Origin: Owenia fusiformis
Lineage: Eukaryota > Annelida > Polychaeta > Sabellida > Oweniidae
DNA length: 64,000 nucleotides
Assembly: GCA_903813345.2 (NCBI GenBank)
Contig: CAIIXF020000002.1
Location: forward strand, 33,314,109 to 33,378,108
Reading direction: 5' to 3'
The notes under the pieces were generated by a model. The model saw only the letters and a list, made by a program, of their open reading frames with translations. It ran no database searches and was not told the origin of the DNA. Numbering within the stretch: position 1 is the stretch's first letter; the number at the start of each line of letters is the position of its first letter. Shown in pieces: positions 1-11,849 of this stretch. Made by a program: the position numbers and the translations under genes.

Positions 1-1000
1 ATCGTGTTTATAATACACTACAACTACTAGGACACGAAAGCAAGCATTTAATTATAATGAGCATAATATACACGTGCAGATTACAATGCATTCACAGTCT
101 CTAGTTGATGGAGCTTTTCTATATCGGGAATAGTTATGTTCCATTAAGTACAATTTAAAATTGATTTTAGTAAATATAAAAGTTCAACATGACCCTTTAA
201 ACTATACGTATACGTATAAGTTGTACTTTCACTTATGTGCGAAATCTCTCTATTGTCTGTTGCCTGGTGCTTATGAAACTTCAGCATATTAATATATGTA
301 TATAATATTTATCATAACTTTGACACTTGGATATACAGTAAAACCTGTCTTAAGTTGAACATCTCTGGTACCTCTAAAAAAAGTGTACCATTTGGGAAGG
401 TTTTCACTTAAAAAATATCATTTGATTTTAATCAGTTGCTCTTGGGAGTCTGAAAAGTGTACCACTAACAGAGATGTTCCACTTTGCAGGTTTCACTCTA
501 CATATGTTTTTGACTTCATACAGTTTTATTTCAAATTAATCATGAGACTAAGTAGTGTTAGTTTAAAAGCAATCTGTAAACTTTTATCATTTTCTTTCTT
601 TATCTACAAGTTGTGACTTATTTAAATGGTTATCAGAGTTTATGAGGGTGATAAGCGTATCTTTACATGAACTCAGTTTATACTTTTTCAAACACTCTAC
701 TACAATTTAGATTCTGTAAGAGAGAGCTTCATAAAAGGTAGGGACTATCATATGCCATTGTAATACAAGGGAAATTAGATTGATTCATTTATTTTGATTT
801 TTAGAAAAAAACTTCTTTGACAACCCTGTAACCAGTTTACAGATAGCTGCTCAATTTCATAATGGCTGATATTTTTGTTGTACATGTAATTTTTGATGAC
901 TGACTGCTGAATTCAAAATGGCTGCCTCATATCATTGGTCTCACTGTTCTGAGTTCTTGAGACTTAATATGATATTGTCACCAGTATAATTATTTTGTGA
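1..1000. other. Non-coding, upstream intron of the N4BP2-like gene
   Basis: No convincing coding exon was seen on either strand. The first exon recognised downstream starts with two bases of a split codon, so at least one exon lies outside the window and this stretch is probably intron. The exon encoding the P-loop (Walker A) expected of N4BP2 was looked for and not found. Confidence 0.55.
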
Positions 1001-1046
1001 ATTCTTTCAGCTGTGGAGAAAGCTCTGGTTAAAGGCAGAAGTCCTG
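1001..1046 (+). pseudogene. Decayed duplicate of an N4BP2 splice acceptor and exon start
   Basis: The sequence ATTCTTTCAG followed by codons for E-K-A-L-V-K-G-R-S-P closely repeats the true acceptor and exon start at 1100-1142 (Q-K-A-L-D-K-G-R-S-P), 99 bp downstream. Similarity fades after about 45 bp and no donor follows. It looks like a local tandem duplication that copied an intron end plus the exon beginning and then decayed. It could act as a decoy acceptor. Confidence 0.55.
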
Positions 1047-1109
1047 TTTTGAGTTCTTTAAAAAATTGTCCTCACGTATATAGTTATTTTCAATGTGGTA
1101 TTCTTTCAG

Positions 1110-4100
1110 CCCAGAAAGCTCTCGATAAAGGTAGAAGTCCCGTAGTGATTGACAACACTAATACACAAGCATGGGAGATGACAACATACATACAAATGGT
1201 GAGTGAATATTGAACGTGAAAACTGTCAATAAATAGTGTAAAATTTAATTGGTTGTTTTGAATACACTAAAGTAGATCTGCTTGATGATAATTTCTTATG
1301 ATTTGTTAATAATTGAATTGAAAGGGGAACCCTAATAATAATCTCCTTACATGTTAAAGGTCCTTGAAATGTGAACGCCTGTTATTAGAGCTCATCTCCC
1401 TAACCAATATGATGTTAGAGGCACTTTGTCCTTCTCAGTTTCAAAAAGCTAATTTACCATTTCTTTGAAAAATGCCTTGTAGGCAAGTAAGAGGAAGTAT
1501 GACATAGAGATACTTGAGCCTGATACTAGCTGGAAGTTCAACGTCAAAGAACTTGCAAGGTAACCTTGATGATTTTAATGTATTCATTCATTTATAAATG
1601 TCACTTAAGATTTTATAAAATTCTGGATTTAATTTTTTGAGCTTCTTTTATTCAAACCAATGACACATTTGGTCATGCTTACTTTTTTTTTTTTTTTTTT
1701 TTTTTGCTTACCTGATGCACGAGTATTGTTCAGATACCAACTAGTATTACCAACCAACTGTAGTGTGTCCTCCATTACATATGGATATACGATAGTGTAT
1801 ATTGCTTACGATATAAAATGATTACACTAAAATCAATGAACCTAACCCCAGGTCAATAATGACCTAGACGACACCTTACAACAAGTAGACACATTAATTA
1901 TCTGACTTTTGTCTTTTGAAGGAGAAACACTCATGGAGTTCCTAAAGATAGGCTGAAAGATATGGTGGATCGTTACGACCGTAATGTCACAGTTGATAGT
2001 ATATTACAATCTCCAAAGCCACAGAGGTATGGGTAAAATGTCAAGTCAACTATTTTGATATTTTCATGAGATAAACATATTTTAACATAACCTTTAATGT
2101 TCTATCTGATCACATTACTTTCAAACTTTTAATCAAGGAATGAATATTTTGGAATGTTATTGTTTCTACTAAATACAACTTGTAAGATAAGCTAAATTAA
2201 TGTTGATCTTCTAATAAAAAGTAAGAATTTTTATTTGCTCCAAGGTACCATGGTTAATGTTACTATAGCAACCTTAACTCATCAACATTCTAGAAACATG
2301 AGAATTTATGGACAGGTCCCCATGTTATGCATGCAATGCATTACTAGATTGTGTTTGTGCTTTATTTTAGACCAAGCAAACCAAGTGCCACAAAAGCTAC
2401 TGATAAACTGGACATTGCTAGAGATCAGAATAAAGATGCTAAAGCAGAGTCCGAAAGTAACTATCAGAAACATGACAAACAACCCCCTCATGACACACCT
2501 CTTGAGGATAGTCCCATATTATCTGTTACACATCCAAAAAGTAACATTGAAAACCCAGGTTTGAATCAGTCTTTTGAGGATGATAAAGATATAATTGACC
2601 TTGATAAAGAATTTGAACAATTCCAGTTGAATGAAAAGCAACAAGAAAATGTACTGGTCCATTCTTCGGTAGCAAACTGGGGTATTCCAGCTTCTGTTCA
2701 TGCTCTTGATAGTTGGAAAGCTGATCCACCAATTCCCAATGCTAAGAGTGATAAATCTGAAAACTTGAAAAAAATACCAATTGAAGTCACCCAGACTCTT
2801 CCAAAAGCTCAAAGGGTTAATTTACAAAGGAGAAATAGGGATGCTGCAAATGTGGCTGTACAGACAGCCAAAGATGATGATGGGGAAGTAAGAACATCTG
2901 ACCAATCCGCATCAGGAGAGCAATCTGGAGTTGAAGACCTAGACATTGCCACTTACATTGATGAAGTTGTTTTCCCATCTCAGTCAAAAACCTCCCAAAG
3001 CTCAAAATACTCTAGTCCAAGTTCAGGTACCCCTCAAGTCAGTCCCACCTCAAAGCTGGCATACACCTCACCAAAGAAGGTGAACAGGAAAGAGGTTGTC
3101 CCCAGCGTCCAATTAGATCAGAATGTCAGGGATAAACTTTTAACACAGAACTGGGGGCTACAACCGTTGGAACGTAATTTAAGTAAGTCACCATCTCCAG
3201 ATCGCACGGCTATACCCACAGTCAAAACACGCCAAATATCATGTCAGACATATGCAAATGATTTCACGAAATGTGAGTCGGGCAGCTTGAACATATTGAA
3301 TGCAGATTTTCAAACAGTTTTATGGTGTTCATCCAGAGATATCAACAAATCTACCAACACCAATAATGCTACATATGCACCGTCTCAAATCCATATTGGT
3401 TGTCAAACAGATGACTCAGATGAGCTTAAGTGGGATGATAAAGTGAAGGAGTTAATCTTGGCATTCCCTGATGTGCCTGAAGACCAAGTGGATGATCTTT
3501 TGAAGCAGTACGGAGGTGACATTGACTTGGTAACACATGTACTTCTTGATTCCGATCTATTCTACTGTAAAACAACTCCAGCTGACTCACAAAGATCTAC
3601 ACCTACTACTACTAAATATCTACTCACACAAGGTACTAGCAATGTGCAATTATAAGAAACCTTGTATCAAGCCCCTCATAGTCCCATCAGCTAAACTTCA
3701 GTCACTTTTGAATGCAGTTAAGGTTCATTTGTTGCAAGACTTACAATGTTACCATTCTTTTATGATTTATTATGCTGTATGTATTATCTGTGACAAATGG
3801 CAGGTAGTGATATTTCGCAAGTTAATGCCTTGTTAGTTTTGGGCTCATTTCGGAGCAATGTGTTGCAATAAATATTTGATAACAATAAACAACATTTTAA
3901 GTCCACCTTTTATTGATATACATTGATGTTGATTTTAAACTTCCAGGTCCAGGTGATGTAGTCATTGAAGAGAATACAGAAATGTCTACACCTGCTTGTG
4001 GTAATGCAGAAGCCATTGCACCTGCATTTGACAGCCATTTAGTTACATACCCAGTCAGGGCTACCACTGACAACAGTGATAGTGATGATGAAGATGATCT

Positions 4101-4769
4101 CTCCTCTTTATCCTTGACCCTTGAGCCAAAGCTTGCTCGTAAACTAGAGAAAATGTTTGGACCAGTCATCAAGAAGCCTAATAGAGGTATACTTTGAATT
4201 TACAATTAACCTTTGTATTATTTATTTCAAGTAATTTCAATGGCATATTTAAATAAATTATTTATTTGTGTACACTGAATCAGTGTACAGTTACATTTAT
4301 TAAATAACAAGTAGCATATTACAAAAAGAATAAGCAGGGTTTGAGGAATTTTTGCAACAAGAGCATTTGGGAGAAAACTGAGTTAATAAGCTTGTAATAT
4401 TAAGAGTATATTATCTTGGTCTTACATATTTTGTCCTCAAATCATAAGTTCTGAATTGAATGATTCATCACTTGTGAAAAAATCTAAGATGAAAAGCATC
4501 CATGTGATAAAGGGTCCATTACTTATTGATCACCCCTCGTATTGTAGTAATGCATCAACGCAAATTATACAATTTATTATTAACCAAATTATCAACATGC
4601 ATATCTGAAGTTATGATGTTAAATGATACAGGTGGCCAGAACGAGGCTGAGGATTACGTGGTAATACTGAATAAGCATACTGCCAAGCAGATTCACAGAA
4701 GATGGAAGCTGACCCTGGAGGACCGTATACTTTGGAATGAAGCAGAAATACAAAACATGCTCAAAGAAG
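1110..4769 (+). CDS. N4BP2: N4BP2-like protein (NEDD4-binding protein 2), six internal exons, partial at both ends
   Basis: Exons: 1110-1198, 1483-1559, 1922-2026, 2371-3632, 3947-4186 and 4632-4769. Every boundary has AG/GT signals and matching phase (1-0, 0-2, 2-2, 2-1, 1-1, 1-1). The first three encode the C-terminal half of the polynucleotide-kinase-like P-loop domain, including the family signature V-V-I-D-N-T-N-T-Q-A-W-E-M and the E-P-D-T-S-W-K-F and H-G-V-P-K-D-R-L-K-D-M segments. The large exon 2371-3632 is low-complexity, Ser/Thr/Asp-rich, and ends with a CUE-type ubiquitin-binding domain (A-F-P-D-V-P-E-D-Q-V-D-D-L-L, about 3450-3540). Exon 3947-4186 has the acidic stretch and L-S-L-T-L-E-P-K-L-A-R-K-L typical of N4BP2. 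The known protein binds NEDD4 and ubiquitin and has kinase and Smr nuclease activity. The Walker A exon and the C-terminal Smr domain are not in view; the last donor (4770) finds no following exon before the retroelement relics. Confidence 0.86.
1683..1705. repeat. Poly(T) tract
   Basis: A run of 23 T residues in an intron of the N4BP2-like gene. It lies about 215 bp upstream of the next acceptor, so it is not the polypyrimidine tract of that exon. Confidence 0.95.
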
Positions 4770-5180
4770 GTAAACCATAATTACATTTAGATTATTAACA
4801 GTCAGTTGTACTTGTATGTAGTTGTTATTTAATAATATGTCACCCAAGATGTATGATATATATATTATAACCCTTTTATTGAGGGTTATAGGAAATAATT
4901 TCTCTTAAATCTCTAAGGTAAGTGAAGAAATACAGTTTGTAGTCTACATCTGTGTATGGGAAATGTTAACAAAATGGACGCCATTTAAAAAATTCAAAAA
5001 TGGTGTTTTTTGTAAGCCATTAATCCTCTGAAGTAAGTAATATAGAGATGTTTTTTTCAATAATATGTCACTTAAGATGTAAGAAGTATATATCGTAACC
5101 CTTTTAATGAATGAAATGAAAAATGCCTTTCCATTGAAGCGTTGTAGACAATTAATCCACCATGTAATGTCTGCTTTAAA
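4770..5180. other. Non-coding gap after the last N4BP2 exon
   Basis: Nothing coding was recognised. The text around 4835-4880 (ATATGTCACCCAAGATGTATGA...TAACCCTTTTATTGA) is repeated in altered form at 5062-5112, a short diverged direct repeat. This stretch is presumably intron of the N4BP2-like gene. Confidence 0.45.
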
Positions 5181-5249
5181 CGATGCAGTTTGCGTAAGGG
5201 GAGTATGCAGTCCAGAATTCTCTGGGTGAACGTTCTTGCCTCTCTCACC

Positions 5250-5905
5250 ACTTACGAAGCCCAGGATAATTTCCCAGCCAGGCTTTGGATTTGGCGTTTA
5301 GTAGCTCGTTTGTGGCTTTTAAAACTGTGCAACAGTGTTGACAATTCACACTGTTTATCAAAAGGCAATGCTATAGTTCCATTGACAGTATCAATAGAAA
5401 CTCCTAGATAGTCCAGAATTTGGGAGGGTCTTTCAAATTCTTTCCAGCTAATAAAGAATCCTAACCTGCTCAGCAATGTAATAGCTTTATTCATACTATC
5501 TTGGCATTCATAAGTGTCTGCTATTATGCAAAAATCATCTCAATGGGCCTCTGATATCCATTGAAGATAGCATTCTTTTCACACTGCGTTAACCCATGAA
5601 ATAGAGATAGAGCTCTCCTGCTACCAAAACTGAGCCTAGTGTCATACATGTAAGTAGAATTTGAATCACCTGAGAATTTCCATTTAAGTCCAGCATCTGG
5701 AAATAGTCAATTTTTCCTAGGTAAGAACCAAGTCCACGACATCATCAACAGATTGGTATGTAAATCTGTTTATAGAACAGTAATCATTGAGCGCATCCCC
5801 CTTGGACATACTTGCATCATGAATTATCCTTATATCTTCACTATTTGGTTAGCTGATTGCACCAAGTGCACTTACAATAGTTGGTTTCATGCTAGCTGAA
5901 AATAT
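5250..5905 (-). pseudogene. DIRS-like retrotransposon reverse transcriptase, decayed
   Basis: The minus strand gives consecutive reverse-transcriptase blocks in several frames. First comes I-R-I-I-H-D-A-S-M-S-K-G-D-A-L-N-D-Y (about 5800-5850), then W-K-F-S-G-D-S-N-S-T-Y and Y-D-T-R-L-S-F-G-S-R-R-A (about 5610-5690). The thumb/connection block L-D-Y-L-G-V-S-I-D-T-V-N-G-T-I follows (5252-5494). This order and wording match the RT of DIRS-group elements, which use a tyrosine recombinase rather than an integrase. Stops (near 5720 and 5530) and frameshifts show that it is dead. No tyrosine recombinase was found nearby. Confidence 0.72.
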
Positions 5906-6447
5906 TTTATAATGGCCTTCAGCTAGTTGAATTAAAATTTGTTTTTCTACCTTAGATTTACTTTCCAGTCCAGTGGCGGAGTTATAGTTATCCATCTCAA
6001 CAGATTTCAGAGTCACATTTTCATCTATTATAGAGAATCCATTCTTTATAATGTTTAATAAATATTCTTTATCTGGGTCATTTATGTATTTCAGCTTGTG
6101 TTCCCAAACATCAACATTTAAACATGACTCATTTGCAGGGGAAATAGCTGTCTGACAGTTATGAAAAGCATTTGCTGGCGATACTATTTTTTTGCATGAG
6201 AGATTCTGCCATGGTCAGCTTTGAAGCACATACTACACATATATTCAAATTTACAAGGGCTGTACTTACACTCCCTCTTATTATAAAGCACACAGACTTG
6301 TTTCCCTGATGGAGCTACATATATGGTCTGGAACCTCATTTGTTTATCCTGGCTGCCAACATGTGAAGTTACTGATTTCTCTGCTGGTCTCGTTTCTTTA
6401 TACTTTAATTCCGACCTGAGGTAGGGGACATCGACTCCCCAGCAGAA

Positions 6448-6980
6448 TTAATGCTGCGCTTGGAGATACCTATACCCATTATCGTATTTAAGTAGAGACA
6501 ACCAGGTGAGTGACTGTACCATATGGGAGATCTTAGCCATGTAGGCTAGATAGTCAGTAACTTCTCCTATAAGAGTTGCACTTCCAATCATTTGTGCCAA
6601 TATACGCACACTGGCCAGGCACCATTGATGTGGGGTTATAGACTCCAGTTTTGGTCGTATTGGTCCCGATCGCTTCAAAATAACTGAGGTGCCCTCTGAT
6701 TCATTTAACACAGACTCATCACAAGAATCTAATCTCGGGTTTTGTATTTATCCAATCGCATATATACATTGTCTTCTCACCTTTGTCTAGCTTTAACGCT
6801 AAGTGTGGGTCGAATCCCGGGGGTAAAGTGGGTGAGACAGCAGGTATAGGGGCTTGTGGTACATGCTGTTTAATTATATCATGCAGCAATTGTTGTTCCC
6901 CGGCCCTAACTTCCAAATCCTCATTTGCAGCCTCCCTTGCAGGTGCTGCTACTCCTGATGTATTTGCGGCTGGACTTTAA
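6448..6980 (-). pseudogene. Gag-like upstream part of the same DIRS-like element
   Basis: Two minus-strand ORFs (6719-6916, then 6448-6711) lie upstream of the RT relic on its strand. They read as one broken protein: a Pro-rich segment ending in the block K-L-D-K-G-E-K-T-M-Y-I-C-D, then a helical segment (L-A-S-V-R-I-L-A-Q-M-I-G and following). The position 5' of a DIRS RT and the general composition suggest the gag/ORF1 product. Identification rests mostly on context, and a stop separates the two parts. Confidence 0.45.
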
Positions 6981-6989
6981 TCCTGAAAG

Positions 6990-8335
6990 TTCAGTAATAG
7001 TTTTTCTAGTAGCCTTCTCTCACAGTGCCCATGTCAAGCTGCGCGCCTTCTAGGCACGCACTTTGAAACTATAGTTTGATTCCATAATAGTATAATTTTT
7101 GAAGTTATGGTCAGCTTTGGCCACTAGTTGATCAGAATATGTTTGAAGTAGAGCGAGTTTGACCAATTGAGGTGAGTTTATGCGGGAGTAGTGTATTTGA
7201 TATCTGTGCTTTGCTTTGGTTGAGATCAAGGGACCATGTACCACTTTGGTTGTAGCAGCCACCTCTGCATTGTTTATATCAGGTGTTAGTTGCGTAACTG
7301 GGTGGGTTTTCTTGTTGTTGACTATGAGTTCATCATTTTTTATGATACATTTAGCTGTTGGGTCAGAGCTATTGATTTTTGTTTTCAGTTTTCTACTTCA
7401 GTTTTCAGTTTCATATACATTATGAACAACGCTTTATATTACATATAGTGGGAAAATGATTGATTTGTAAGCAATAAGCTCATAAGCAAACAATGCATTT
7501 CATATTTCAGGGTCATAACCTTAAGGCTACTTTGCCTAGTATAGTACACTTAAGGTCACAAAGGTCAATCAGCCTATAGGTAACATTATGACTATCACAA
7601 TGTATGATGCATCACCATTGCAGCAGAATTAAACAACATATGTCAGGCAGTGAATAAGTATTTGAAATAAATAATGCATCATATATGTAGAAGAACTATA
7701 TTATATGTTCACATGTTCAATCAGGAGCTACCACAATAATAATCATGATGTTTCAATGGAATCCAATCCATTTGTTGGTGTAATATGTTTATTGATTGCA
7801 GTTTATTGATAAGATACTGCAATTTATTGAATGTTTACCAAAATTGTTTTATACACTCAAAGACTTTTCCTAGAATTATGGCAAGGAATTGTACTTGTAG
7901 TTTTCACTGGTGACATCAAGCCCCATCAGAGAGATGACTAGCAGATTTGAGGGATTATGTAACTTTGTCAAGTCAAAGTATGTCCGGTAGGGTGGTCTTC
8001 TAGATTCTATAATAATCATGTCTTGGTGAATTCTCAGCTTTAAGTCACTTCTCATGCACTTTCATATTGGAGTTCACCATTTCCGTAGAAATTCATTGGT
8101 GCCTCTTTAGATCATGCATGGTTCACAATTTCATGTGGTCTGTATTTCAGGATAATGAGGCTCATCAGCAAATATGACACCCACTGATTGTTGAGAGCGT
8201 TGGAAAGAAATGAATATGTTCATATATATATTACATGCACACAATATGCCATATGCTCCTTGTCTATAAAAATAATAAGTTGTCAAACATTCCTTGCAGA
8301 ACAATTCTCTGCAAAAAAAACAACTCATACGTATG
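6990..8335. other. No recognisable gene; decayed repeats
   Basis: Only short ORFs without family resemblance were seen, such as 7050-7262 on the minus strand. A segment at about 7508-7600 is shared with 61021-61120 and is listed separately. The rest is AT-rich and probably retroelement debris between two DIRS-like relics. Confidence 0.5.
7508..7600. repeat. Interspersed repeat shared with 61021-61120
   Basis: The text GGTCATAACCTTAAGGCTAC, TTTGCCTAGTATAGTAC and then TCAATCAGCCTATAGGTAAC reappears at 61021-61120. There the TTTGCC(C)TAGTATAGTAC piece is doubled. This shows a dispersed repeat with a small internal duplication in the later copy. No coding capacity was recognised. Confidence 0.75.
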
Positions 8336-8339
8336 GTAT

Positions 8340-8725
8340 GATGTATTTAGGGATAAAAGCTTTTGAACCCCGCTCCTTTCAGTCATTCAGGGTACAGAAA
8401 ATATTTGTGCCTAGCACTTTGGGTAAACTACAATCATGAATTACTCTCACCTCATTCAGATTTGGTTTAGGCACAGCTCCTAAAGTACTAACTATAAATG
8501 GTTTTTCATCTACCAGCTCATACCTTCTTTGATTTCATATTGAATTTGTTTTGTTTGTTTTGTCTTATCCGCACAAACCATAGAATAGTGATTTTTATTA
8601 CATTCACCCGAGATTACAAGAATAATGTCCCCATAAATAATTTTGAATTCATTTTTAATTCCTTTTAAGATAAACATTTTATCTTTGTCACCTTTTAACT
8701 TATTTTTCCAAATGTCATATTTCAA
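8340..8725 (-). pseudogene. Second DIRS-like reverse transcriptase N-terminal fragment
   Basis: The minus strand reads L-K-G-D-K-D-K-M-F-I-L-K-G-I, then Q-I-Q-Y-E-I-K-E-G-M-S-W. It continues with the palm entry block P-F-I-V-S-T-L-G-A-V-P-K-P-N-L and V-R-V-I-H-D-C-S-L-P. These blocks lead into the RT fingers in DIRS-type polyproteins. It stops after about 130 codons (L-N-D then a stop), so it is truncated. It lies upstream, on the minus strand, of the RT and gag relics at 5.2-7 kb and is probably a second insertion. Confidence 0.68.
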
Positions 8726-10250
8726 AGTTCAATACTGTTCATGTTGTGTTCTTGCAGAACATATTTTTGTGTCTGCTGAAAAATGCTGCATATTTTCTGT
8801 TTCCCTGAACCAAATCACCTTGTTGCTGATGATGTTTAGTTTCTGGGTGATTTTGATGGCATAAGCTGCATACATGTTTGTATCTACATTTCACATGACT
8901 GCAGAATCCATTATTGTATTCCCTACATATTGGGATATCAGTCTTTGTGTTTCTTTCATGTTATTTCGTTTTGTAGGGATGAGCTGTGGTTTTAGATGGA
9001 CCTTTTCCAAATCAGGTAAAAATGGAGTGTTGTTTTTTGTATGTTGGTCGGCGCCACCTATTCCCTTTCCATGGTGGAGAAAAGTGGTTGTCTTTAGTTG
9101 AGTCATTTTATCCATCAGGCGCTTACCCATGTGCTTTTGAGTGTGTCCTGTACATTCCAATTTTGAAATAACTGTATTTCCTTGTATGCAGGAGGATCTG
9201 CTTCAGAGACAGTTTAGAACGATTTACTGTCTCCATCCCTAAGAAAGCCGGTAAACCTTGTATTGTGTTCAGTTAAAGAAAGCTGGTTCCATGGCTACAG
9301 CTGAACAATTGTGATACTTGTTGCAGTTGTCATGGTTAGGAAGCCATAGATTGAAGTCAGCTTCTGATTTTTTACTCCAATTTATTGAACAAGGGATACA
9401 ATAGTTCAACAAAGTCTCAGTATTCATGACTTTGCTTTTGTATCCATTGACAGATAGTACAATGGTGACACTTCTGGCAAATACCATAACACAAGACTGT
9501 AATATCAACAACAGATGTAGGGGTACAATTTGGCTCTGCTGCAGTTCTTGCTTCCACAATCCACAAAAGAGATTTAGACTGTGATGACACATGTTTACTA
9601 GGGTGGTCCAAGTTTGGACAATTTTAGAGTTCCATCACCTTCACCTGGATTTGGGTTGGAATTGACACAAAACTTTATCTTTGAAATATTTCAACTCAAC
9701 TCCATCAGGAAATTTACCCATGGCTCTAACGAAAAATGATACACTACATACACTACATGTACTTATTCACTACTATATCTAAAATAGAAAGTCTAAAATC
9801 TAAAAATGTTAACAATATGTACTTTACACTATATACGTTAATACAATTGTGTGTAAAGAATAAGAGATTTCCCTCAAATGAATGAATATTCTAAGTGTCA
9901 CATTTTTCATCTTTACTACATTGCAAGAGTTGTCATAACCAACTCAAATAAATTGTAACAGTATATAATTCTGAGCAGAACTGGAGTAAAAATGAGATCA
10001 ATATTCACTATAAACACTCACTTCTCATCCAAAATAGAAGAAATGAGTCTAAAATCTATACATTTACACTATGTGTACTTGCTGCTAGTATATAAAAGTC
10101 ATATAATATTGCAGTGTGTGTAAAAAATATAGCAGATTTAATGAGAGAATTTTCTATTATGAATCAATAGTTGAAAAGCTCAATTCTCTAATTGTATTTT
10201 TAGGTAAATGGAAATATACAGTTTAATCAGTTCAAAATGAGATCACTTCA
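8726..10250. other. No firmly identified gene
   Basis: Minus-strand ORFs at 8891-9160 and 9269-9611 are real open frames. The second has a cysteine pair pattern (C-x2-C-x2-C-x2-C), but neither could be assigned. From 9700 to 10250 the sequence is AT-rich without coding signal. Confidence 0.45.
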
Positions 10251-10258
10251 CTTGTTTA

Positions 10259-10990
10259 CTACTTTAATGTCATTGGAATAACATTCCCTATTAACCTGAA
10301 GTTCTTCATTCTGCCAATGGCACGTTCAACATGTATACGGAGTCTAGCTACATTCTGGGTGTTCTTAATTTGTTTTGGCGTAAGACGTTTTCCCTTGCCA
10401 ACTGTCACATTGCGGGTAGAGGGTGGAATTATCAGCTTTGCACGCTTTTCAAGTAACAAGTTTCAAGTAACAAGTCTTGTGTCGTAAATCACCGATCAGC
10501 CATAATACCATCACCTGGCTCAACCTTATTTAGATACCCAGAATCCATGGTAATATATCTGATGTATTACCACCATAAAGTTTTGATACAAAGTGGAATG
10601 CAAACTAGAAGTTTGGCAGTGTTGTGGCTTTAATAAGTACTGTTGGTTGTGGATTGTGCCATTAGAGAGTTCTGTTTTTCGGTAAAAAATTCAGTGCAGT
10701 CTATTATAGATCTTGTATTTAGGAAAGCTTTCTTGAGGCTCTCAGGCATATGTTTTTTGACTTTCCTTCTTGATGGCCATTTTATCAATTGCATAAATGT
10801 TTGGGCCATCAGAGTAATCCATGTTGCGAAGATATTTGAAGACACTGTCTTTCCTATTCCAAACATTGCATTCATTGCAAACAATGGTAATCCAAGTTGA
10901 GTCTAATATTAGAAGAAATTTAGTAAATGGATCAAGTTTTCTCTTAGCTCCAGATTTGTTCCTTGAACTTTCCTCTTAGTTTTTTCTTTT
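10259..10990 (-). pseudogene. DDE transposase (DDE_Tnp_4; ISL2EU/Harbinger-like), broken
   Basis: From 5' to 3' on the minus strand, the block N-T-R-S-I-I-D-C-T-E-F-F (first catalytic Asp region, about 10690) is followed by M-A-Q-S-T-T-N-S-T-Y. About 60 codons later comes M-D-S-G-Y-L and M-A-D-R (second catalytic region, about 10490-10550). The C-terminal block is L-R-I-H-V-E-R-A-I-G-R-M-K-N-F (about 10300-10350), containing the catalytic Glu. The order matches DDE_Tnp_4 transposases of the ISL2EU/Harbinger type, which cut and paste DNA elements. Stops and at least two frameshifts break it. No terminal inverted repeats were found, so exact ends are unknown. Confidence 0.8.
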
Positions 10991-11127
10991 TCTTTGTTGT
11001 GCTTTAAGGGCCTTCCTTTAAATCCTTAGTCCTGTCCAAATGGATCTGGATATTTATTTCTTATTCTCCAAATATAATTTGAAGTTTACAGTGTTATTTG
11101 CAAATTTTAATAGTGTAAACCCCTATA

Positions 11128-11849
11128 CTACAGGTAGTCCTCAATAAACACCGTCTTTTTTTCGTAGGTTAGGCAATCACTAGGCCAACCAGAACTTTCC
11201 TGTTTCTCTTTCAACCACTTGTTTATATAGGCTCCAAACAAACCCCCTTGTTGGGAGTCAGAATCACACACACTTGTGGTATTCCAATGCCATATTTTAT
11301 AAATCTGCTCAATTTCATAGCCCTTATAAGGGCTAGCTGTAGTTCAGGTGTACAGAATACACCCTCTTGGGATCTCTCGGCTGGTGCATGCTTGAGGTTT
11401 GATTTCACTGCAAGTCCTGCAGAAGGGGAATAACAACTTCCCATTTACTGTGTAGGGTATTACTGGAAATAATAATTTTCCTGGATGTTTTATCTGAAAT
11501 GACATTTTCAAAAATGAACAATTAACATGACTACATATAATAATTATCAATACAATGTTGACATATTTTACTTTTAGAATACGAAAGCAACAGGGGAAAA
11601 GCAACATTTTTACTTCAATACCTTGCAATACACCAATCCAAATATATCTTCTATATTGAAACTCTCAACATCTACATGCAGCTCGATGATAGGATGCCCA
11701 ACTGGATAAGTTTTATACTTATTACAAAAAGGGTACAAACTCGTAACATCAATGTAGTTTAGATTTATAGTTGACAGGGCTGTTACAGTAACAGTATTAC
11801 GATATGTATTGATTGACATTTCTTGGCTCTTTTTATTATGTTTAAACAT
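11128..11849 (-). pseudogene. Polinton-type protein-primed DNA polymerase B, palm fragment
   Basis: The ORF 11610-11849 carries D-V-T-S-L-Y-P, the canonical family B polymerase motif A (a catalytic metal-binding Asp), followed by Y-P-V-G-H-P. After a frame change come the Cys motif P-F-C-R-T-C and a block T-P-E-L-Q-L-A-L. A further frameshift at a G-run (about 11240) leads to W-L-K-E-K-Q-E-S-S-G-W-P. This block order is that of PolB from Polinton/Maverick DNA transposons and their relatives. The fragment ends at a stop at 11128. It contains no motif C (D-T-D) and is non-functional. Confidence 0.8.

Noticed and set aside
7050-7262. Minus-strand 70-codon ORF upstream of the DIRS-like gag
   Set aside because: No motif, no second copy and no splice context; it may be part of the element but cannot be supported.
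9269-9611. Two overlapping minus-strand ORFs with a C-x2-C-x2-C-x2-C pattern, possibly a transposon-type zinc finger
   Set aside because: Only the cysteine spacing is suggestive. No second conserved block or neighbouring catalytic domain was found, so no family name is justified.
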